Shown: positions 5,676 through 10,210 of the stretch, piece by piece
How the letters are laid out: each line of letters starts with the position of its first letter
Numbering within the stretch: the first letter of the stretch is position 1
From: Fimbriiglobus sp.
GTDB taxonomy: Bacteria; Planctomycetota; Planctomycetia; Gemmatales; Gemmataceae
Reading direction: 5' to 3'
Assembly: GCA_025352585.1 (NCBI GenBank)
Contig: JANXTD010000724.1
Span: forward strand, 1-10,210
DNA length: 10,210 bases
The notes under the pieces: model-generated
The model's input: only the letters and a program-made list of their open reading frames with translations
The model's database searches: none
Told to the model about the DNA's origin: nothing
Translations under genes and position numbers: made by a program

Positions 5676-6947
5676 TCACCCCGCGGGCGGCAGCACCGGG
5701 TCGCACGGGGCGTCGAAGCGCATGTCGTCCACCGTCTCCGGCATCGAGGGGCCTTTGAGCCAGGTGTTCCAGCCCAGCCGCAGGCCCAACTCGCCGGCCG
5801 GCACGTCCTCCATGCGGCAGTCCGGCACGTCGAAGCTCGACAGCAACAGTTGGATCTCGAAGTCGAGTTCCGCCCCGACGTACAGCCGCGTCAGTTGCGA
5901 CAGCAGGTAGACCCCCTTGCGCTCCGGGATCGGCGTCGGGTCCGGCAGGAAGCCGACGAACTCGCGGTAGCGCAGCGGCCCGATCCGCAGGCGGAACTTA
6001 CTCCCCGCGTCCCAGACCCGCTCCCCGGCGACCGCGTTACGGCCGAGTGCCGCCCGTCCGTCGAAGCGGGTGAGGGCGTCGGCCGGCAGGTTCAGCCACT
6101 GCCCCGAGAGCGGCACCACCCGCACCGCCACGCGGAAGTAGTCGGCCAGGATCGCCCGCAACTCGTGCGCCCCCGGCCGCCCCCGCGCGAACGCCCCGGC
6201 GTACTTCAGCAAGGCCCGGTCGTCCAGGGTGACCAGCGGCGGCGGCGGCTCGTCCTCCGGGCCGGGCGGCGAACACTCCAGCCGACCGCGCAGCGCCGGC
6301 GTCCCCAGCCCCACGGCCGAGAACATCACCTGCGTGACGCGGTCCGGCGGCGGAGGAACCCCGCGCGGCACCCGCCGCGCCGACCGCAGGTAGCCGACCG
6401 GCATCCGGTACTTCGCCCAGCCCTCGTAGAGCAGCCCCGCCATCTGGTTCGTGAACAGGTCGAGCCAGTCCCGGAAGGCCGTGCGCGTCGAGCGGTGCCG
6501 CAGCGTCGGCTCGCCGTCCAGGTCGAGCAACTTGCGGGTGTAGACGACCGGCAACGCCCCGTGGACGCCGAACATCCCGAAGAAGTTCTGCACCATCACC
6601 GGCAGCGGCGTCGCGCGGCCGGCGTAGCGGCGGCGGGTCGAGGCGGCCACGCGACTCATCCCGGCACCGCCCGCGTCCTCCGCGACCACGCAGTGGGGCC
6701 GCGCCGGCAACATCTGCGCAATCAGGCTGGGTTGGAACGAGAGCGTCAGGTGCGACTTGAACAGCACGACGCCCCGCGGGCCGACCGGCGACGGCCCCCC
6801 GGCGGCGGACTCGGGGCGCGACTCGGCCGGGCGGGCCTCGTCGGCCAGCAACTCGAGCAGCCGCACCGCCGCGAACGGCTCGAACTCGCACGCCCCCTCG
6901 GGGTCGAAGAGCCGCTCCAGCACCGTCATCGCCCGCCGCCCCGCCAT
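5676..6947 (-). CDS. tssG: Type VI secretion baseplate protein TssG
   Basis: A 423-residue TssG (VasB/ImpH family), a structural part of the T6SS baseplate wedge together with TssE, TssF and TssK, acting in the cytoplasm beneath the membrane complex. Family landmarks are FKSHLTLSFQPS (63-74), VQNFFGMFGVHGALP (119-133, the NF-GL-G-GxLP core), YTRKLLDLD (136-144), FRDWLDLFTNQMAGLLYEGWAKYR (158-181) and, later, GERVWD and FRLRIGPLRYREFVGFLPD. The frame is open far upstream, inside tssF, so the start must be chosen. ATG at 6947 lies 17 bp after the tssF stop behind a G-rich GGGGTGGG; a second ATG at 6929 is possible. The protein is longer than the roughly 330-370 residues usual for the family. 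The extra length appears to lie in Pro-rich loops (GVPPPPDR and a PPPP stretch near residue 220) and a long tail. Confidence 0.92.
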   Translation of the reverse strand: MAGRRAMTVLERLFDPEGACEFEPFAAVRLLELLADEARPAESRPESAAGGPSPVGPRGVVLFKSHLTLSFQPSLIAQMLPARPHCVVAEDAGGAGMSRVAASTRRRYAGRATPLPVMVQNFFGMFGVHGALPVVYTRKLLDLDGEPTLRHRSTRTAFRDWLDLFTNQMAGLLYEGWAKYRMPVGYLRSARRVPRGVPPPPDRVTQVMFSAVGLGTPALRGRLECSPPGPEDEPPPPLVTLDDRALLKYAGAFARGRPGAHELRAILADYFRVAVRVVPLSGQWLNLPADALTRFDGRAALGRNAVAGERVWDAGSKFRLRIGPLRYREFVGFLPDPTPIPERKGVYLLSQLTRLYVGAELDFEIQLLLSSFDVPDCRMEDVPAGELGLRLGWNTWLKGPSMPETVDDMRFDAPCDPVLPPAG

Positions 6948-6964
6948 GCCCACCCCGCCCCAAG

Positions 6965-8950
6965 TTAGACCAGCGCCTGCTCGCCGGCGCGGGCCGGCCA
7001 GCCCTTGACGAGCCGGCGCTGTCGCGTCGAGTAGGTCAGCCGCGTGAAGGAATTCATCGTCACGGCCAGCCCGAAGAAGCGCTCCAGCACCGACGCGAAC
7101 AGGAACGCCCCGACGCCGACGAACTTCTCCTCGTCGAGTTCCAGCTTCACTTCGAGGCCCCGCGCGTAGCCGCCGACGATCTCGCCCGGCACGAACGCCA
7201 CGTCGCGCGCCGAGTCGATCGACAGCACCCCTTCGCGGACCTGGAGCGCGACCGCGGCGAAGTCGGCGTTCTGGTCGTCGGAGAAGTCGTAGAGCGCCAG
7301 GTACTCCGTCAGCGCGTCGCGGCCGCGGGCCTTGTCGGTCAGCGACAGGTGGTTCAGCGTCAGGTGCGAGACGACGCGCCACTGCGCCATCTTCGGCGAC
7401 CCCGCGTCGAGCCGCTTGTGCAGCGGCCGCAGGGTCGGCGTCGGCTGCCTCAGCACGCGCACCTCCGCCGGCAGGCCGAAGCCGACCGGCTGGAGCCGCC
7501 ACGCCTCCGGGTTCTCGCGCAGCCGCGCCGGCAGCTCGCGGTTGCAGCAGGTCACCGCCGCGAGTGCGAGCGCCTCGGCCGGGGCACGCGGGTTGAAGTC
7601 GCAATCGACGAAGGTCATCTCGACCTCCGTGCCGCGGTCCATGATCGCCTCCTCGTCGCGGTGCCGCTCGGCGTCGCGCGGCGTGCAACTCGGCCGGCGG
7701 CGCGCCATCCAGTAGCGCCGACTGCGGTCCGGGTCCTGGTGGCGGAACGAGTAGAACGGCTCGTACTCCACCTCGACGCCGCTGGGCAGCCGGTGGAAGA
7801 CCCTGTCCACCGAGTAGACCTCGTAGCCGTGCCGCTTGTCGCGGTCGGGCACCAGCGGGTGGTCGTAGCTCTGCCGCGCCAGGTCGATCGCCTCGGCGCT
7901 CCCCTTCGAGAAGAGGTTGACCATCGGCACCGCGCCGAGGCGGAACGTCGCCGCACTGACCGCCTGCTCCTGCTCCGGCTTGACGGTCTGGTTGAGGAAA
8001 ATGTGCACCTCGAGCGCGTTCTGCTTCAACACGCCGGCTTGGCGGGCGCGGCCCCAGCCGGCGAGGTCGAGGAACCAGAACTTGTCGCGGTAGGCGAAGA
8101 ATTCCGTGAGCAGCCGGTAGCCGGGGAAGACGTGCGGCGGGTACGGCAGCACCCCCTCGTCGAGTGCCGCGACATTGCCCAGCCCGCCGCAGCCGAAGCC
8201 GACCGGCCGGATCGCCTCGTCGGGCGTCAGAGTCACGAAGTCGCGCGTGCCCGGCGCGCGGAACACGACCGCCCGGACGTTGTTGAACAGCAACTCGTAA
8301 AGGGTCGCGGTCAGCGGGCCGTCGGCGTCGAGGAAGAAGCGCAGCGCCGACGGCTCGCCCGTGTCGGGGTCGGGGTTGCCGAGGGCGAGCGACTCGAACG
8401 TCACGCCGACCGGCAGGCGCAGTTGCAGCAGGATGCGGGACTTGGCCCCGCCGACCGGGACGCCCCACTCCGGCAGCAGGTCGCGGATGTCGGTGTACGG
8501 CGGCCCCTTGAACTGCGCCGACGCCACCTCGACCGGCCAGAGCCGCGTCGGGTAGACGGTGCGGAAGTCGCACGAGACTTCGCGCACCGGGGTCGTGCGG
8601 AAGCCGGTGTGCCGGGGGATAGGCAGCCCCTTGGCGAGGTCCGCGCCGGGGTTCGGCACGAACTGCGCGACCAGCATCGACGGCAGCGGGGCCAGGTAGT
8701 GCGGGTAGAGCAGGCCCAGCAGGGCGTCGGTGAGTTCGGGGAAGTCGTCATCGACCTTGTGGTGGACGCGGGCCGCCAGCAGCGCGAACGCCTGGATCAT
8801 GCGCTCGACGTGGGGGTCGGTGCTGCGGCCGGTGGGGCCGAGCGCGAGGTACCCGGCCTCCTTCTGATACTCGCGGCCGAAGTCGCGCGCCTGGCCCTCC
8901 AGGAAGCGCAACTCGCGGTCGTAGTAGGGCCAGAGGTCGCGGTTGGTCAC
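6965..8950 (-). CDS. tssF: Type VI secretion baseplate protein TssF
   Basis: A 661-residue TssF (VasA/ImpG family), the main baseplate wedge protein that pairs with TssG. Conserved N-terminal signatures are clear: DLWPYYDRELRFL (5-17), DPHVERMIQAFALLAARV (45-62), KVDDDFPELTDALL (65-78) and YPHYLAPLPSM (82-92). The C-terminus ends in the typical MNSFTRLTYSTRQRRLVKGW followed by a short tail. The start is GTG at 8950-8948, which overlaps the tssE stop as GTGA (8947-8950), giving translational coupling. No other start fits the conserved N-terminus; the next Met is residue 51. The same frame stays open upstream through tssE to 9451, but that part has no TssF-like sequence and antisense-style codon use. 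The length is slightly above the family's usual 580-630 residues. Confidence 0.93.
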   Translation of the reverse strand: MTNRDLWPYYDRELRFLEGQARDFGREYQKEAGYLALGPTGRSTDPHVERMIQAFALLAARVHHKVDDDFPELTDALLGLLYPHYLAPLPSMLVAQFVPNPGADLAKGLPIPRHTGFRTTPVREVSCDFRTVYPTRLWPVEVASAQFKGPPYTDIRDLLPEWGVPVGGAKSRILLQLRLPVGVTFESLALGNPDPDTGEPSALRFFLDADGPLTATLYELLFNNVRAVVFRAPGTRDFVTLTPDEAIRPVGFGCGGLGNVAALDEGVLPYPPHVFPGYRLLTEFFAYRDKFWFLDLAGWGRARQAGVLKQNALEVHIFLNQTVKPEQEQAVSAATFRLGAVPMVNLFSKGSAEAIDLARQSYDHPLVPDRDKRHGYEVYSVDRVFHRLPSGVEVEYEPFYSFRHQDPDRSRRYWMARRRPSCTPRDAERHRDEEAIMDRGTEVEMTFVDCDFNPRAPAEALALAAVTCCNRELPARLRENPEAWRLQPVGFGLPAEVRVLRQPTPTLRPLHKRLDAGSPKMAQWRVVSHLTLNHLSLTDKARGRDALTEYLALYDFSDDQNADFAAVALQVREGVLSIDSARDVAFVPGEIVGGYARGLEVKLELDEEKFVGVGAFLFASVLERFFGLAVTMNSFTRLTYSTRQRRLVKGWPARAGEQALV

Positions 8951-9441
8951 GCCCCGCCCCCCGCGGCGGTCACGGTGTGCCGGCCCAGGCCTGCGTCGAA
9001 CAGGGTGTCGAAGACGACCGGCTCGGCGGCCCCCTGGCCGAGGCGGAGCGTCGCCTTCACGCGGAAGTACATGGCCGAAATCTTCAGCGAGTCGCCGAAC
9101 GCGGACTTCAGCGACTCGGGCGAGCGGACGGTGACCTCGACGTTCACGAGCCGCGGGTCGAAAATCTCGATCGCCTCGCGGACCTGGTCGGCGTAAGCGA
9201 TCCTCTGGTCCTCGGACGCGGCGTTGATGTGGGTGAGGTCGTGCAAGCCGAAGTTGGCGACCGAGCGGCCGACGGCGTCGAGGCCCTCGAACAAGCCGAG
9301 GCTCGCGCGGCGGGTGTTGAGGAGGTCTTCGAGGTCGCGGAAGACGCGGACCTCCATCTCCTCGAAAGTGTAGCGGCACTGGTTGCTGCGGAAGTCGGGC
9401 TCGATCAGTCGGTCGAAGACGGTCGGCAAGTAGTCGTTCAT
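8947..9441 (-). CDS. tssE: Type VI secretion baseplate protein TssE (gp25-like)
   Basis: A 164-residue TssE, homologous to phage T4 gp25, which links the baseplate to the first sheath ring. Landmarks are SNQCRYTFEEM (19-29), the family's central motif VRVFRDLEDLLNTRR (31-45), NFGLHDLTHINAAS (63-76), REAIEIFDPRLVNVEVTV (88-105) and the strand ISAMYFRVKATL (121-132). The length is typical. The start ATG at 9441-9439 fits the conserved N-terminus (LPTVFDRLIEPDF); the upstream ribosome-binding site is weak (GAGGGG about 11-15 nt away). The gene lies 92 bp downstream of hcp, past a strong palindrome, and its stop overlaps the tssF start. Confidence 0.93.
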   Translation of the reverse strand: MNDYLPTVFDRLIEPDFRSNQCRYTFEEMEVRVFRDLEDLLNTRRASLGLFEGLDAVGRSVANFGLHDLTHINAASEDQRIAYADQVREAIEIFDPRLVNVEVTVRSPESLKSAFGDSLKISAMYFRVKATLRLGQGAAEPVVFDTLFDAGLGRHTVTAAGGGA

Positions 9442-9488
9442 GGCCGGGCAAACCCCTCGTCCGGGGACAATCGTCGGGAGGGGCCGGA

Positions 9489-9522
9489 CGCCCCCCGCGG
9501 CCGGATCCGGCCGCGGGGCGCG
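9489..9522 (-). terminator. Strong GC palindrome after hcp (attenuator or mRNA-protecting hairpin)
   Basis: Bases 9493-9518 form a perfect 26-bp palindrome centred on GGATCC (13-bp arms, CCCCGCGGCCGGA and complement). With one mismatch it extends to 9489-9522. It begins 12 bp after the hcp stop in the direction of transcription. A smaller hairpin (AAGCC and GGCTT around a 3-nt loop) overlaps the stop itself. No T-tract follows, so a classical intrinsic terminator is not supported. Partial termination, or a 3' hairpin that stabilises hcp mRNA before tssE, is the likelier role. Confidence 0.5.
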
Positions 9523-9533
9523 AAGCCCAAGGC

Positions 9534-10037
9534 TTACATCTTCATGACCGTCTTGAGGTTGTAGCCTGCCTTGCCGGCCGTCTTGACGCCGCCCTTGCCG
9601 TCTTGCTCGAAGTACTCCATGTCGTAGGACGTGTAGTTGAGCGAGATTTGTTCCATCGGAAGGCCGGAGTCGTCGGTGCCGCCGGTCTGGTACGACGAGA
9701 TCATGAGTTCCTTGAACTTGATGGTCAGGAAGACCAACTGCTTGCTGTTGTCGCCGGCCTTGCGGAGCGTCAGCAAGGCCTCATCAATGGCTTGGCCGGT
9801 CGCGCAGAAAAGCACGATCGTCGGCGAGGCCTTGGACATCTGTTGGGTGAAGTGGAAGTCCTGGAAGCTGGCCTTGCCGCCGCCCAGGCCGCCGCCGGTC
9901 ACGCTCGAGCCGGAGTTCGAGACGCCCCAGCTCCACGAGACGAGTTGGATGCACTTTTCAAAACCCATATTCTTCGACTCGCCCTCGATCTTGCCCTTGC
10001 CGCCCTTTGTGATGTCCAAGTGTGCGTCTAACGCCAT
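9534..10037 (-). CDS. hcp: Hcp, T6SS tube protein (TssD)
   Basis: A 167-residue Hcp-family protein. Hcp hexamers stack into the inner tube fired by the T6SS and can carry effectors in their lumen. Visible family features are the N-terminal strand and extended loop LDITKGGKGKIEGESK (7-22), FEKCIQLVSWSWGVSN (26-41), a Gly-rich loop GGGLGGGK (48-55), FQDFHFTQQMSKASPTIVLF (58-77), an Ala-rich helix with DEALLTLRKAG (85-95), FLTIKFKELMISSYQTGG (103-120) and SLNYTSYDMEYF (132-143). The length is typical. An excellent AGGAG lies 6 nt before ATG, the strongest ribosome-binding site in the window, which agrees with a need for abundant product. It sits downstream of tssC and upstream of tssE; flanking hairpins suggest independent mRNA processing or expression. 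Confidence 0.93.
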   Translation of the reverse strand: MALDAHLDITKGGKGKIEGESKNMGFEKCIQLVSWSWGVSNSGSSVTGGGLGGGKASFQDFHFTQQMSKASPTIVLFCATGQAIDEALLTLRKAGDNSKQLVFLTIKFKELMISSYQTGGTDDSGLPMEQISLNYTSYDMEYFEQDGKGGVKTAGKAGYNLKTVMKM

Positions 10038-10088
10038 GACCGACTCCTGTGTGAGAGATTTCGCCGAAACGCCCGCGTATCCAACGGT

Positions 10089-10105
10089 CCGGGGACACTC
10101 CCCGG
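10089..10105 (-). promoter_or_regulatory. Perfect short hairpin in the hcp leader
   Basis: On the minus strand CCGGGGA and TCCCCGG form a perfect 7-bp stem with a GTG loop, 51 bp before the hcp start and about 80 bp after the preceding stop codon. No U-tract follows. It could be a processing or stabilising hairpin between tssC and hcp or part of a regulatory leader. I see no convincing promoter boxes in 10038-10187. Confidence 0.35.
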
Positions 10106-10187
10106 CCGAGTGGTACCTAAGTGAGAACCGTTCGCGCCGCCACGTCGAGCCGGCCGACCCCGCCCTACGGAGAGGCGGCCGCGGGGG

Positions 10188-10210
10188 TTACTTCTTCTGC
10201 GGCAACTCGG
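10188..10210 (-). CDS. tssC: Probable TssC sheath protein, last codons only
   Basis: At the right edge the minus strand reads GAG TTG CCG CAG AAG AAG TAA, giving a C-terminal ELPQKK. Large-sheath proteins TssC (VipB) commonly end in a segment like 'LVAELPxP', and tssC directly precedes hcp in many T6SS loci. Only six residues and two further bases are visible, so the identification rests on this short match plus gene order. Confidence 0.5.

Noticed and set aside
5676..8573. Possible extended TssG of 965 residues
   Set aside because: The portion upstream of 6947 lies inside tssF in the wrong frame and has no TssG features.
7349..9196. 615-codon plus-strand frame opposite tssF and tssE
   Set aside because: It is an antisense shadow: a Val/Arg/Glu-rich product without domain signatures, while the minus strand encodes conserved TssF and TssE.
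6965..9451. Possible TssE-TssF fusion, because the tssF frame is open for 828 codons
   Set aside because: Upstream of 8950 this frame is not the tssE frame and gives Arg/Pro-rich text. The GTGA overlap gives a normal separate tssF start.

Overview
The window is high-GC bacterial DNA that most resembles a planctomycete, probably a relative of Gemmata (Gemmataceae). Three things point there. One is an outer-membrane protein of the BBP7 beta-barrel type, a family largely confined to Planctomycetes. Another is the start of a giant Calx-beta repeat protein with an 'LEDRVNPAP'-type N-terminal motif, common on large Gemmata surface proteins. The third is the very strong G/C preference at third codon positions. 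This placement is inferred from gene content and composition; no marker gene is present.

Layout, left to right. (1) 1-1067, minus strand: the first 355 codons of a Calx-beta surface protein that runs off the left edge and carries near-identical 119-residue tandem repeats. (2) 1068-1518: a divergent intergenic region of lower GC that holds an unrecognised, start-less open frame with protein-like character, probably a gene remnant. (3) 1519-3432, plus strand: the BBP7 porin-like gene and, 15 bp later, a small macro-domain gene with an atypical ligand-binding loop. (4) 3500-4137, plus strand: a VapBC-type toxin-antitoxin pair with a 4-bp ATGA overlap and visibly lower GC in the toxin. (5) 4145-5551, minus strand: a secreted right-handed parallel beta-helix protein, tail to tail with the toxin. 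(6) 5676-10210, minus strand: part of a type VI secretion system (T6SS) locus in the order tssC (last seven codons only), hcp, tssE, tssF, tssG.

The T6SS genes form one transcriptional direction. Hcp makes the inner tube, TssC (with TssB, outside the window) makes the contractile sheath, and TssE, TssF and TssG belong to the baseplate. tssE and tssF overlap by 4 bp, and tssF and tssG are 17 bp apart, so those three should be translated together. hcp is set apart by a 150-bp leader with a small perfect hairpin on one side and a strong 26-bp GC palindrome just after its stop on the other. That arrangement would suit separate, higher expression of the abundant tube protein. The membrane complex (TssJLM), TssK, TssA, ClpV, VgrG and PAAR are not in the window.

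No CRISPR array, rRNA, tRNA, insertion sequence or phage gene was seen. I found no clearly undescribed system. The best leads are the gene remnant at 1152-1487, the hcp-tssE palindrome, the variant macro domain and the recent repeat expansion in the Calx-beta protein.
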